64,000 bases of DNA from Spirosoma luteum DSM 19990. Lineage in GTDB: Bacteria; Bacteroidota; Bacteroidia; Cytophagales; Spirosomataceae. Position 1 is the stretch's first letter; the number at the start of each line of letters is the position of its first letter. Of the stretch, positions 27,464-36,233 are shown piece by piece. The translations under genes and the position numbers were made by a program. The stretch lies in assembly GCF_000374065.1 (NCBI RefSeq), contig NZ_KB893258.1, forward strand, positions 43,180 to 107,179, written 5' to 3'. Below the pieces are notes generated by a model, which was not told the DNA's origin, made no database searches, and saw only the letters and a list, made by a program, of their open reading frames with translations.

Positions 27464-28531
27464 ATGAAACTATCGTCGCTGACACCGGGAAACTGGTACG
27501 GGCTTTTGGCCTTGCTGCTTCTGATTTGTATTGTTGCGGCCCTGCGCATCGGGGCGGTCGACCTGACGTTTGCCGATATCAACCAGATTCTGTTGAATGG
27601 AGTTGGCCTGTCGAATGTGCCGGTTGACCCCATTTCGCAGGGGTTGTTTTTGCAGATTCGGTTGCCCCGTGTGCTGCTGTGCGCCACGGTGGGAGCGGGG
27701 CTATCGGTGTCGGGGGTGTTGATGCAGGCGTTGTTCCGGAACCCGATTGTGGAGCCAGGACTGGTGGGGACGAGTGCCGGAGCCGCGTTCGGGGCGGCAA
27801 TCGTCTTTGTGCTGGGCAAGAATATTAACTGGGCGTTTACCGATGCGCTGGGGCTGTTCTTGCTGCCCTGCGTGGCCTTCGTCTTCGCGTTCGGGGCCAC
27901 GTTGCTGGTGTACCGGATTGCGGCCATGAGCGGCAAAGTCAACGTGGCGACCATGATTCTGGCGGGTATTGCCATCAATGCGCTGGCCACGGGCGGCACG
28001 GGTTTTCTGTCGTACATCGCCCGCGACCCGCAGGCCCGGTCCATCACTTTCTGGAACCTGGGGACGTTTTCCGGGGCCGACTGGATGCAGTTCTGGCTGG
28101 TACTACCCGTCACCATTGGCGGTATTTTACTGGCCCTTCGGTTCACCAAAGCCCTGAACGTGCTGATTCTGGGCGAGGATGAAGTGCGGCATCTGGGCTA
28201 CAACATCGACCGACTCAAAATTCAGGTGTTACTGCTGAACACGTTGCTGGTGGCCGTGGGTACGGCGATGGTGGGTGTAATATCCTTCGTGGGGCTGGTG
28301 GTGCCGCACCTGCTGCGCCTGTCGAAAACCTCCGACAACCGCTTTCTGGTCATTGCATCCGCCTTGTTGGGTGGTTCGCTGCTCACGCTGGCCGATACGG
28401 TGGCCCGTCGACTGGTGGCACCCGCCGAGTTTCCGATTGGCGTTATCACGGCCTTTGTGGGCGCGCCGGTTTTCATCTGGCTGCTGGTGCGCAACGCCCG
28501 ATCGTTTCAACGGGGAGGTTTTTATGCTTAG
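27464..28531 (+). CDS. hmuU: FecCD-family heme ABC transporter permease
   Basis: A 355-residue permease with about ten helices of the FecCD/BtuC type. Seen are the N-terminal helix (WYGLLALLLLICIVAALRIG), the RLPRVLLCATVGAGLSVSGV loop, the PGLVGTSAGAAFGA signature and the coupling region GEDEVRHLGYNIDRLKIQVL, and the last helical segment LLVRNARS. It forms the inner-membrane channel for HmuT-bound ligand. It begins 36 bases after the RES toxin gene and overlaps hmuV by eight bases, indicating one translational unit. A neighbouring toxin in front of it does not disrupt the frame. Confidence 0.9.
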   Translation: MKLSSLTPGNWYGLLALLLLICIVAALRIGAVDLTFADINQILLNGVGLSNVPVDPISQGLFLQIRLPRVLLCATVGAGLSVSGVLMQALFRNPIVEPGLVGTSAGAAFGAAIVFVLGKNINWAFTDALGLFLLPCVAFVFAFGATLLVYRIAAMSGKVNVATMILAGIAINALATGGTGFLSYIARDPQARSITFWNLGTFSGADWMQFWLVLPVTIGGILLALRFTKALNVLILGEDEVRHLGYNIDRLKIQVLLLNTLLVAVGTAMVGVISFVGLVVPHLLRLSKTSDNRFLVIASALLGGSLLTLADTVARRLVAPAEFPIGVITAFVGAPVFIWLLVRNARSFQRGGFYA

Positions 28532-29303
28532 GGCCGAACACCTGTCGTTTCGCATCGGCCAGCAGACGCTGATCGATGATGTATCGCTAACGTTGCTACC
28601 CGGCGAATTTACGATGGTGCTGGGACCGAACGGAGCCGGGAAAAGCACCCTGCTCAAACTCCTGACTGGTACCGAAACACCCCAGACGGGACAGATCTGG
28701 TACGGTGACCAGCCCCTCAACGCCATTCCCCTGCCGACGCTGGCCCGCCAGAAGGCGGTTCTCTCGCAACTCCTGTCGCTCCCCTTCGACCTGAACGTGA
28801 CCGACGTGGTGATGATGGGCCGCTACCCGTATTTCGACCTGAACCCAACCCCGCTGGACAAACAGATTGCCGACGACTGTCTGGATTCGGTGGGGATGCT
28901 AGGGTTCAAAAACCGGGCGTTTGCGTCCCTGTCCGGGGGTGAAAAGCAGAAGGTGCATCTGGCGCGGGTTTTAGCTCAACTCCACCGCCAGCCGGGCGAC
29001 GAAGCCACGAAATATCTCTTTCTCGACGAACCCATTTCGGCCCTGGACATTCACTACCAGCACCAGATCCTGGGACTTGTAAGCGAACTGGCGACGCACA
29101 ACATGGTCATCTTCGTGATTGTCCACGACATCAACCTGGCCCTGCAATACGCCAAAACCGTCATCCTGATGGATCAGGGCCGCCTTGTAGGCATGGGCCA
29201 CCCAAACGCCGTACTGACTGAATCTGCCATCGAATCCGTTTTCCAGCTCAAACCCTACTTCATGACCCATCCCGAAACCGGCCGGCGGGTGATGATTGTG
29301 TGA
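28524..29303 (+). CDS. hmuV: Heme ABC transporter ATP-binding protein
   Basis: A 259-residue ATPase. I start it at ATG 28524, which has a strong GGGGAGG ribosome site at 28512-28518 and overlaps the hmuU stop by eight bases; a longer frame from 28353 would run inside hmuU. Walker A GPNGAGKST is at residues 34-42, the ABC signature is LSGGEKQKVHLARV and Walker B is YLFLDEPISALD, followed by the H-loop in VHDIN. It drives import through HmuU. The HmuV-type MGRYPYFD stretch (TDVVMMGRYPYFDLNPTP) supports the heme assignment. Confidence 0.92.
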   Translation: MLRAEHLSFRIGQQTLIDDVSLTLLPGEFTMVLGPNGAGKSTLLKLLTGTETPQTGQIWYGDQPLNAIPLPTLARQKAVLSQLLSLPFDLNVTDVVMMGRYPYFDLNPTPLDKQIADDCLDSVGMLGFKNRAFASLSGGEKQKVHLARVLAQLHRQPGDEATKYLFLDEPISALDIHYQHQILGLVSELATHNMVIFVIVHDINLALQYAKTVILMDQGRLVGMGHPNAVLTESAIESVFQLKPYFMTHPETGRRVMIV

Positions 29304-29408
29304 GGAGGTTGTGCATACCCAAGTCTGCAAGCAGGCCGAATATCACCTGCGGATATAGAAAAACAGATCGTCGTTTATTATATTGCCTGTATAGACCCTG
29401 TTTTTGCC

Positions 29409-29942
29409 ATGACAAACCGCCCGAGCCTTCATGCCAATAAATTGACCTGGGTAGTATGTGTCTTTTACCTGATTGCTTTATTCTGGATTCTGATTTTTAA
29501 ACTGGGTGTGCGATTTTCCTACATGGAAAACAGAAGCGTGAACCTGATTCCTTTCCGCGAAGCGTTTGCCTTAGCCGGTCGCCTTGATCGGGTGCAGGCT
29601 CTTGCGAATGTACTGATTTTTGTGCCGCTCGGCGTATACGTGGCTATGCTGGGTAAACGATTGTACGTGTGGAAGCAGCTTCTGCTACTTTTTGCCATCA
29701 GCTTTTTGATTGAAGCCCTTCAGTTTATCGGCCGGATTGGTGCGTTCGATAGTACCGATTTAGTGACGAACACGTGCGGAGGCATACTTGGTTTATGGCT
29801 GGTTAATTTGATTCGAAGAGCATTTAAGAGCGATCTGGCAGCGCAACGGTTCATAAATGTAGCGGCATTAATAGGTACAATCCTGTTGTTTTCATTTCTT
29901 ATCTTGCTGAAATTAAATAAGCTTCCTATTCGATATCAATAG
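29409..29942 (+). CDS. VanZ-like membrane protein
   Basis: A 177-residue membrane protein with four or five helices. The family motif is present as SVNLIPFREAF near residue 42, then ANVLIFVPLGVYVAM and the glutamate-containing SFLIEALQFIGRIGAFDSTD with DLVTNTCGGILGLWL, which fit VanZ proteins. VanZ was named for teicoplanin resistance but most members have no known role. It begins 106 bases after hmuV on the same strand. I see nothing that links it functionally to heme uptake. Confidence 0.85.
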   Translation: MTNRPSLHANKLTWVVCVFYLIALFWILIFKLGVRFSYMENRSVNLIPFREAFALAGRLDRVQALANVLIFVPLGVYVAMLGKRLYVWKQLLLLFAISFLIEALQFIGRIGAFDSTDLVTNTCGGILGLWLVNLIRRAFKSDLAAQRFINVAALIGTILLFSFLILLKLNKLPIRYQ

Positions 29943-30134
29943 AGGGACAGGTAATACATAGTAAAGACGTTAGAGCAGCGACTCACTTACGCCCGCTAAA
30001 GCCATTACCGACGTCCTTTTTTCAAGACTATCTCATCAACAATTTATATCTCTGGTAGGAAAGGCACTTATGAATAGTGTGTCCGGATAAATAGTAACAG
30101 ACTTTTAAGGCGCACAAAACCGACCCTCATCTTA

Positions 30135-30173
30135 TTCGCTTCGTTGAGTAGGTTTGCTTAAAGTAGGCTTACT
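30135..30173 (+). repeat. Copy 1 of a shared upstream element
   Basis: This 39-base stretch agrees with 31889-31927 at 31 positions (common core TTGAGTAGGTTTG), and the 15-20 bases in front of it also match. The core includes TAGGTTTG at 30149-30156, which fits a TAnnTTTG -7 box, so the element may be a promoter. Confidence 0.75.
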
Positions 30174-30226
30174 GTCAGAGACAGTACTAATTGCAGAAAA
30201 GGCGGTTTTCAGCTCATCACAAAGGT

Positions 30227-30252
30227 TTTACAATTCCTTTACAATGTTTTAC
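30227..30252 (+). promoter_or_regulatory. Candidate operator: three TTTAC repeats with a 10-11 base period
   Basis: TTTACAAT at 30227-30234, TTTACAAT at 30238-30245 and TTTAC at 30248-30252 are direct repeats one helical turn apart, as at OmpR/PhoB-type sites. They lie 33 to 58 bases before the -7 box at 30285, a usual activator position. The downstream regulator at 30810 has an OmpR-type DNA-binding domain. The link is inference. Confidence 0.5.
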
Positions 30253-30284
30253 CGGGCATTTTCGATTCCTGACAGCAGTGGCTC

Positions 30285-30292
30285 TAGTTTTG
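30285..30292 (+). promoter_or_regulatory. Bacteroidota -7 box (TAGTTTTG) for the gene at 30318
   Basis: TAGTTTTG fits TAnnTTTG exactly. A TTTTCG run 20 bases upstream (30259-30264) stands near the -33 position. Transcription would start around 30299, giving a leader of about 20 bases. Confidence 0.55.
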
Positions 30293-30317
30293 GTCGTTCC
30301 TTAAAAAAACAGAAACC

Positions 30318-30788
30318 ATGAACGCTAAATCATTTATCCCCGTCGTGCTGCTACTGAGCGTAGCGGCCACAATTGCCCAACGCGCTCCGTTAGGCGTATC
30401 GATGCAAACAGGTCGGAAGCAGCCCACCTCCTGCCATGATCCGCTGAAGGACAACCAACCGATCAATGAGGCCACGTTCTCGGTTGTTAGTCGGGGCATA
30501 GTGACCATTGTACCAGGTAAATCAAAAACGGGATGCGCCGGGCCAATTCCGTTCTGTGTTTATCTGCGCCGGAACGGTGAGGTTATTCAGCAGGGTGTCT
30601 CTGACACCACCCGGTCGGTGATGAGCATTGAGGTGGCTTCTGTGCTGGCCCTCGCTAAAATGGGCGATGACCTGGTGATTGAGCCTACCCAGGCAGGCCA
30701 TGCCTCCGCCAAACGGATAATCAAGGTCAGACCCGTATTTAATGCTGATTTATTCTCATTTTTGAGAACTCCAAAGAAGGGGTGTTAA
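30318..30788 (+). CDS. Secreted hypothetical protein next to the membrane regulator
   Basis: A 156-residue exported protein. The leader MNAKSFIPVVLLLSVAATIA ends in a signal peptidase site before Q. The mature chain has cysteines in CHDPLKDNQP and KTGCAGPIPFCVYLRRNGE and at the C-terminus, and ends KKGC; the even spread suggests disulfides in the periplasm. I do not recognise a family. It lies 21 bases before the transmembrane winged-helix regulator gene, on the same strand, and has the best candidate promoter and operator in the neighbourhood. It could be the ligand-sensing partner or a target of that regulator; both are inference. Confidence 0.72.
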   Translation: MNAKSFIPVVLLLSVAATIAQRAPLGVSMQTGRKQPTSCHDPLKDNQPINEATFSVVSRGIVTIVPGKSKTGCAGPIPFCVYLRRNGEVIQQGVSDTTRSVMSIEVASVLALAKMGDDLVIEPTQAGHASAKRIIKVRPVFNADLFSFLRTPKKGC

Positions 30789-30809
30789 CAGACCGGTACC
30801 CCCGTACGC

Positions 30810-31694
30810 ATGAAAAAGATAGTCCTCGTTCTGTCGCTGTTGGTTGCCGGTCTGCTGTTTACGCAGTTTGCCCGGCTACCAGCCGCTACGGGCCGGACTG
30901 ACTTTACGCAGCGGGCGAATCTGGCCCTTCGGCGCACCGCGCATCACCTCCTGCGCGACGCCGGTGACACGACTTCCCGGATTCCGGCGGTGCAGCAGGT
31001 CGGTGCCGCTACATTCCTGTTTCGGCTGGATCACGCGCTCACCTATAAAAAGCTCCCCGCCCTATTACAGCAGTCACTGGCTCTGTATTCCCTCGACGAT
31101 CCCTACGACGTCGCGGTTCTCGACTGCGCAGCAGGCACGGTACAGCTGGGCTACACCGTGACCGACCTGACTCAACAAAACGACGTACCCTGCGTAGGTC
31201 GCGACCAGCAAACAGGGTGCTACACCATCCGGGTTTCGTTTACCGGGCGGGCGTCTCAAAACCAGCCAACCATACCCTGGGGCCTATGGATAGCGGGTTT
31301 TGTCGTAGTCGGTGGTGCTTATGTACTCTGGCAGAGAAGCAATCGAACCACCCGCCCTCCGCTATCAATAGACCCGACACGGGCGGAATCCGTCCCGTCA
31401 ATTCAGGTAGGCAACCTGACGTTCGACGCGCTTAACCAAACAGTTGAGGTTGCTGACCAATCCTATACGCTCACCTATCGGGAAGCTAAACTACTGCACC
31501 TGTTTCTTCGCCATCCGAATCAACTGTTGACCCGCGACTTTATCCTTAAATCAGTCTGGGAGGACGAAGGTATTATCGTAGGCCGCAGCGTCGACGTATT
31601 TATATCCCGGCTCCGCAAACACCTGAAACCCGACCCCAGCCTGCATATTGTCGCCGTCCATGGCGTGGGTTACCGGCTGGAGGTTCGTGGGTAA
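30810..31694 (+). CDS. Membrane-spanning transcription regulator, periplasmic N-part and C-terminal OmpR-type wing
   Basis: A 294-residue protein with an N-terminal hydrophobic segment (about residues 4-20), a periplasmic region of about 130 residues with three cysteines (106, 128, 137), a second membrane helix at about 157-174 (WGLWIAGFVVVGGAYVLW), a short linker and a trans_reg_C winged-helix domain at 198-292 (VGNLTFDALNQTVEV, LTYREAKLLHLFLRHPNQLL, VGRSVDVFISRLRKHL, VAVHGVGYRL). It is a one-component sensor that would bind DNA while anchored in the membrane, like ToxR or CadC but with the DNA-binding end at the C-terminus. Neighbours are two secreted proteins with related upstream elements. 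It should regulate one or both. Confidence 0.85.
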   Translation: MKKIVLVLSLLVAGLLFTQFARLPAATGRTDFTQRANLALRRTAHHLLRDAGDTTSRIPAVQQVGAATFLFRLDHALTYKKLPALLQQSLALYSLDDPYDVAVLDCAAGTVQLGYTVTDLTQQNDVPCVGRDQQTGCYTIRVSFTGRASQNQPTIPWGLWIAGFVVVGGAYVLWQRSNRTTRPPLSIDPTRAESVPSIQVGNLTFDALNQTVEVADQSYTLTYREAKLLHLFLRHPNQLLTRDFILKSVWEDEGIIVGRSVDVFISRLRKHLKPDPSLHIVAVHGVGYRLEVRG

Positions 31695-31888
31695 TACCGT
31701 TCAAATCCTGCGTTTTCAGTGGATTTATACGCTATTGACTCTAGCGCGTCGGGGCAGTTCAGTTAGAGCAACACCCCAAATTACGTTGCTTCCCACTTTG
31801 ACTTTATGATACGGGTTGCTTATCAACACTGGCTACATTTCAAGGGCATCATCACGCTTTTGAGGCTTATGAAACCAACCCCATCATT

Positions 31889-31927
31889 TTCGATTCATTG
31901 AGTAGGTTTGTATTGAGTAAGCTTATT
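31889..31927 (+). repeat. Copy 2 of the shared upstream element
   Basis: Matches 30135-30173 at 31 of 39 positions, including TTGAGTAGGTTTG; it ends 37 bases before the start of the next gene, whereas copy 1 ends 144 bases before its gene. The preceding bases (AAACCAACCCC here, AAACCGACCC at copy 1) match as well. Confidence 0.75.
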
Positions 31928-31964
31928 ATTAGGTAAGCCATACCGATTACAAAAGAACCCTCTT

Positions 31965-32729
31965 ATGAATAGAAAACACGAATTCCTGTTGCCCGCTCTG
32001 ACGTTTGTCCTGTTTGCCGGATTACAACTCGGTGGCCTTTCCGCTTCGGCACAGGGGCCAGGTCCGGGCTTGGGACAACGACCACCCCTGCCGCCCATAC
32101 CCTTGAAGGGCGATACGACCCATACCTTATCCAACCACTTTACGCCAGCCTCAGCCGCTAAAAAAGCACCCGATGCAAAAGGGTTTATTCAGCGCTGGCT
32201 CGTGCTGGAACCCGTGAAGAAGGACATTGCCCGAAATAATATATTCACCGATAACTACCTCAGAACCGCTTTTTCAACCGATAATTTTTCCCCCGATTAC
32301 ACCACCGTTCCCAAAAATGGCGAAACGGTAAACGTAGGAAACCAGAGCCTGAAGTGGTATGCGTTGGACAGCAAGGCATTCAACGTCAATTTATACCACT
32401 TTGCGTACGCACTTAACCAGCCAAAATTCGGCATACTAGTGTGGCTGGTCACGGTTGTCAACTGCCCCGAAGAAATCAACAATGTCAGGCTGGCTGCCGG
32501 CTGTAACTCCGGCAGCATGTGGTGGCTGAATGGCCAGGAAGCGTTACTGCTTTCCGGTGACCGGGATATGATTGCGGATAACGGTACCTCAGCCCGGTTA
32601 ACGCTCAAAAAGGGGAAGAACATCATCCGCGGGGCGGTAATAAACGGACCCGGAATGGCCAATTTCTGTGTTCGTTTTATCGATGAAAAAGGGGCACCCG
32701 TAAAGAACTTTGGTATTACCTATGAGTGA
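31965..32729 (+). CDS. Secreted protein with a galactose-binding-like C-terminal domain
   Basis: A 254-residue exported protein with a signal peptide (LLPALTFVLFAGLQLGGLSA, cut after ASAQ) and a proline-rich start (GPGPGLGQRPPLPPIPLKG). The last 160 residues look like a jelly-roll domain of the kind seen beside glycoside hydrolases: FIQRWLVLEPVKK, TVPKNGETVNVGNQ, VWLVTVVNCPEEI, SMWWLNGQEALLLSGDRD and KKGKNIIRGAVINGPG. It could bind carbohydrate or cap a hydrolase. It precedes the GH43 gene by 138 bases and shares an upstream element with the gene at 30318. The exact family is not clear to me. Confidence 0.7.
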   Translation: MNRKHEFLLPALTFVLFAGLQLGGLSASAQGPGPGLGQRPPLPPIPLKGDTTHTLSNHFTPASAAKKAPDAKGFIQRWLVLEPVKKDIARNNIFTDNYLRTAFSTDNFSPDYTTVPKNGETVNVGNQSLKWYALDSKAFNVNLYHFAYALNQPKFGILVWLVTVVNCPEEINNVRLAAGCNSGSMWWLNGQEALLLSGDRDMIADNGTSARLTLKKGKNIIRGAVINGPGMANFCVRFIDEKGAPVKNFGITYE

Positions 32730-32777
32730 AAATTAGTAGTCTGTTCAAAGGAAGAAGTAGCCTGAAATCGAAGGTCG

Positions 32778-32861
32778 ATGAAACGAGCCATGAGAAAAAA
32801 TCTCTTCTACAGCAAGCTGATTGTTGAGGGCGAGTACCCTGTGGACGTTAAAACAAAGTAG
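32778..32861 (+). pseudogene. Possible gene-tail remnant before the GH43 gene
   Basis: A 27-codon frame, MKRAMRKNLFYSKLIVEGEY followed by PVDVKTK and a stop, has the look of the last residues of a larger enzyme (FYSKLIVEGEYPVDV). It could equally be a chance reading frame or a very small gene; I cannot name a parent. Confidence 0.25.
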
Positions 32862-32867
32862 CACTAC

Positions 32868-34307
32868 ATGAAACGAATGACCGTAACCTGCCTGACAACA
32901 GTATTCCTATTGATAACCCAAACGGTCGTGGCCCAGGTCGGAAGACCCTTCATCCATGACCCCTCAACCGTAGCTGAATGTGACGGCAAGTATTACACGT
33001 TCGGCACCGGTGGTGGCGGCTTGATTTCCAACGATGGCTGGACTTGGTACGGTGGCGGGGTGAGGCCGGGTGGTGGAGCGGCTCCGGATGTCATCAAACT
33101 GGGGGATCGTTACCTGGTAATCTACGGAGCAACCGGTGGTTCACCCAACCATAAAGGCGCTATTCTGACCATGTGGAACAAGACACTGGACCCAAAATCC
33201 CCTGATTTCAAGTACTCCGAACCGGTTGTGGTGGCTACGTCGGATGGCTATGAGGAGAATGATGCCATCGACCCTGGCGTTATGCTGGACCCCACTACCG
33301 GACGCCTTTGGTTAAGCTACGGCACCTATTTTGGCTTCACCCGCCTGATTGAATTAGACCCCAAAACGGGAAAACTCAAGGCCGGTAATAAACCCGTCGA
33401 TGTCGCCATCGTATGCGAAGCCAGCACGTTAGTGTATCGGGACGGGTGGTACTACCTGCTGGCTACGCATGGCAGTTGCTGTGATGGGGCCAACTCGACC
33501 TATAATGTGGTGGTCGGCCGGTCAAAACAAATAACCGGCCCTTACCTCGATAATGTAGGAAGAAGCATGCTGGAAGGGGGCGGTAAACTGGTGGTGGCTA
33601 CCCGGGGTGGGTTGATCGGCCCCGGGCATTTCGGCCATATTATGCTGGAGAAAGGGGTTGAAAAAATGTCCATCCATTACGAAGCTGATTTAGCGCAGGG
33701 TGGTCGCAGCGTATTGGGCATACTGCCGGTGGTCTGGAAGGCTGGATGGCCCGTTGCCGGAGAAAAGTTTAAAGAAGGCACGTATGAAATTGAGTCAGTC
33801 AGAAGGGGATATGGCCTGGAGTTGGCCGTTGATTTTACTCGAATGCCCGTTGCCCCCCGGCGATTTAGCCAGCCCGACAATGAACCCATAAAACCCGTTC
33901 CGGCCCAGCAATTAGCCGATGTACTGAAAAACTGGCCAACGGGTACGATTAAGTTGAGAATAGGCGACTACATGTCCCGTCCCCATCAACAGTGGACAAT
34001 TACCGATGCGCCTGACACCACCGGGTATTTGGGCGGTCCCTATTATAGAATTGTACTGGCGGGAACAGATCGGGCCTTAGCGGCCACTGCCGATGCCGAA
34101 GTGATAACCGTACCGGCATTTACCGGCACCCCCGAACAGCTTTGGCGGATCGACCAATTGACCGACGGCACCTATCGGATAATGCCCAAAGTAGTGCCCA
34201 ATTCAGGAAAGAAGCTGGCGCTGGTATCGTCCGGGGACAGCACACCGACACTGGCCGAATTTGATTTCAGCAGCGATAATGCCAAATGGAATTTCAGGGC
34301 CTACTGA
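32868..34307 (+). CDS. Secreted GH43-family glycosidase with trefoil-like C-terminal domain
   Basis: A 479-residue exported enzyme; the leader ends VVAQ near residue 23. The five-bladed GH43 propeller fills about residues 25-300. The three acids of the family are visible: base Asp31 in FIHDPSTV, Asp135 in NDAIDPGVM and acid Glu184 in IVCEASTLV. This pattern fits arabinan endo- or exo-arabinosidases, so plant arabinan or xylan side chains are likely substrates. From about residue 300 a second domain of Q-x-W type repeats (PHQQWTI, PEQLWRI, NAKWNFR) resembles a ricin-type trefoil, which would bind sugar. It probably acts in the periplasm or at the surface together with the protein upstream. Confidence 0.85.
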   Translation: MKRMTVTCLTTVFLLITQTVVAQVGRPFIHDPSTVAECDGKYYTFGTGGGGLISNDGWTWYGGGVRPGGGAAPDVIKLGDRYLVIYGATGGSPNHKGAILTMWNKTLDPKSPDFKYSEPVVVATSDGYEENDAIDPGVMLDPTTGRLWLSYGTYFGFTRLIELDPKTGKLKAGNKPVDVAIVCEASTLVYRDGWYYLLATHGSCCDGANSTYNVVVGRSKQITGPYLDNVGRSMLEGGGKLVVATRGGLIGPGHFGHIMLEKGVEKMSIHYEADLAQGGRSVLGILPVVWKAGWPVAGEKFKEGTYEIESVRRGYGLELAVDFTRMPVAPRRFSQPDNEPIKPVPAQQLADVLKNWPTGTIKLRIGDYMSRPHQQWTITDAPDTTGYLGGPYYRIVLAGTDRALAATADAEVITVPAFTGTPEQLWRIDQLTDGTYRIMPKVVPNSGKKLALVSSGDSTPTLAEFDFSSDNAKWNFRAY

Positions 34308-34487
34308 GTATCGTCTTCATTAGGGCGAAAGATTCGTTGATCGAAAACAGCCGCTACCCGTAGCATTGGGCCAATTGGGCATCAGCCAGGGCTGGTATGC
34401 CCGCCCGGCTGTTCAACAAGGACTCAAAAACGGGTCGGATGATTAACTGTCTGTAAATAAAGCGGCTTAACGAACAAACGGACGATG

Positions 34488-36233
34488 TCAGGGAGTAGCC
34501 GTACAGGCCGTCACTTTGTACAGTTTACCGTTCGTTTTGGTGAAAAAATAGAGTGCTCCGTTGGGGCCTTCTCCGATTCGGAGGTCCGGTTTTTTACCCT
34601 GATTGATGGCTTTGAAGGAAGCTGGCTGGCCATCGATCTGGATAGCCAGTTCCGTAATGGTTGCCTGCTGTCCCTGCTTCAACTGCGTATTATCTACCAG
34701 GAACACCCGGCCATTAGCTACATCGCCAAACACGTATTTATTCCTGAGCAGGGGTATTGTCTTACCCGTATACACGTAACCGCCCGAAATAGCATTTCCC
34801 TCGTCGTGGTCATAAAAAGCAACCGGGTAGCGGTACGTACCGGGCTTTTCGGTCGCGGGCAGGGGATACACTTTATCCATTTTGGCCCGGTGGTTGATCC
34901 GGTACGTACCTTCGCGCTCGGGCCAGCCATAATCAGCACCTCTAACGGCCAGATTCAACTCTTCGGCGTTGGTTTGCCCAATATCAGTTACCAGTAGCTT
35001 GCCATCGGGCAGCCATGAGAAGCGGTTGGGGTTTCGGAAACCCCGGCAATAGATTTCACCCAACGATGAGGAATCCTTCGCGTAGGGATTATCGGCCGGA
35101 ATACCGTACCGGCCATTCTTGCTGTTTCGGCCCAGTGGGTTGATTCTCAGTAATTTGCTCCAGATTTTACGCGTATTGTCACACAGGAAATAGTAGCCGT
35201 TTTCGGTGGCCCCTCCGTCGCCGATGCCGATATACAGGCAGCCGAAATCGGAGTTTCCCTGGGTAGCCAACGGGTTAAAGGCAATCTCCTGCATACCGTG
35301 GATGGGCGACACCACGTCTACCCGCATCAATTCCCTTGGCTTGCCCCTGAAAACAGTGGCTGAGGGGTCTTCCAGTTTCCATTCCGTTACTACCCATTGC
35401 ATGGCTACCGGAATGGAATCGGCATAGGTAAAATCGGCCGGGGCCGTTCTGGCCTTTTCGGTGTGAGTCGTGTAAAGCAGACCGTTTTGGGCGAACAACG
35501 GATGAAACGCGAAGCTGCCAAACCCCGTACCCAAACCCGGTTTACTGATAAACTCCGGAAACTGCTCCCGCAAATCCAGGACAGTTTGCAGCGTTTTGTC
35601 CTGCATTCGGTACAAAATCCCCTGTAGGTCGGCGATGAATAGTTGCTGTTGGGCACCCTGCCGCAACACCCGCATAGTATTGATGCGGGCCACGGCCGGA
35701 GGGGTATTGGTAATGGGGGCGGTCGTGATTTCTTCCAGTATCAGGCGCAGGCCCGACGGACCAATCTTTTGCGGAACCGGGTCGTTGACGGCTGGTCCCA
35801 GCGTTTTGTCCCCGGCCGCTGTTGTGAGTTGCTTTCGATTTGCACCAATGTACTGAGTCAGAGCCTCCAGCTCGGTGTCGCTCAATTGACTGAAGGTAGG
35901 CATCATCAGCTTGTATTGCCGATACAATTGGTTGGCCCGCTTGTCACCGTCTTCAATGAGCAGAGGGGCGTTGCGGATGAACCGTTTCACCCAGGCTGGT
36001 GAAAAATCCGCGGGTATGTCGGCCAGATTGGGGCCAATGCCCGTTTGCGAAAAGTTATGACAGGTCGAACAGTTGGTCTGGAACAACTGCTTTCCCTGTG
36101 CCAGCAGGGGCGGCTGGTTCGATTTGTTCGTTGTAGCGGTCTGACTCGGGCTGGGTGTTTGGGCCATGAGCAGGTTGGCATAGCACAGGAGCAGCCCTAT
36201 TAGATAAAAACAGCGGGTAACGGATGGGATCAT
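34488..36233 (-). CDS. Cytochrome c fused to a glucose/sorbosone dehydrogenase domain
   Basis: A 581-residue exported protein. The leader is IGLLLCYANLLMA. Residues about 45-130 form a class I cytochrome c with the heme site CSTCH and a methionine ligand candidate in YKLMMPTFSQL. From about residue 155 to the end is a PQQ-dependent sugar dehydrogenase domain (GSDH type), with FGSFAFHPLFAQNGLLYTTH, LYIGIGDGGATENGY, GFRNPNRFSWLPDGKLLVTD and GYVYTGKTIPLLRNKYVFGD. It would oxidise sugars in the periplasm and pass electrons to its own heme. The neighbour GH43 gene runs towards it, which fits a sugar-use region. Start ATG at 36231-36233. Confidence 0.88.
   Translation of the reverse strand: MIPSVTRCFYLIGLLLCYANLLMAQTPSPSQTATTNKSNQPPLLAQGKQLFQTNCSTCHNFSQTGIGPNLADIPADFSPAWVKRFIRNAPLLIEDGDKRANQLYRQYKLMMPTFSQLSDTELEALTQYIGANRKQLTTAAGDKTLGPAVNDPVPQKIGPSGLRLILEEITTAPITNTPPAVARINTMRVLRQGAQQQLFIADLQGILYRMQDKTLQTVLDLREQFPEFISKPGLGTGFGSFAFHPLFAQNGLLYTTHTEKARTAPADFTYADSIPVAMQWVVTEWKLEDPSATVFRGKPRELMRVDVVSPIHGMQEIAFNPLATQGNSDFGCLYIGIGDGGATENGYYFLCDNTRKIWSKLLRINPLGRNSKNGRYGIPADNPYAKDSSSLGEIYCRGFRNPNRFSWLPDGKLLVTDIGQTNAEELNLAVRGADYGWPEREGTYRINHRAKMDKVYPLPATEKPGTYRYPVAFYDHDEGNAISGGYVYTGKTIPLLRNKYVFGDVANGRVFLVDNTQLKQGQQATITELAIQIDGQPASFKAINQGKKPDLRIGEGPNGALYFFTKTNGKLYKVTACTATP

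Larger units (their letters stand above)
29943..30317. other. Regulatory gap upstream of the secreted-protein gene
   Basis: These 375 bases hold no gene that I can support. They contain a 39-base element shared with the gap at 31889-31927, three TTTAC half-repeats and a -7 box, all listed separately. ACGTCCTTTTTT at about 30011-30022 could be part of a terminator for the VanZ gene. Confidence 0.6.

Noticed and set aside
27457..28149. 230-codon minus-strand frame
   Set aside because: Antisense to the FecCD permease, whose motifs are unmistakable.
34308..34487. Small gene between the GH43 and dehydrogenase genes
   Set aside because: No open frame with a plausible start and no family motif; could be decayed coding sequence.
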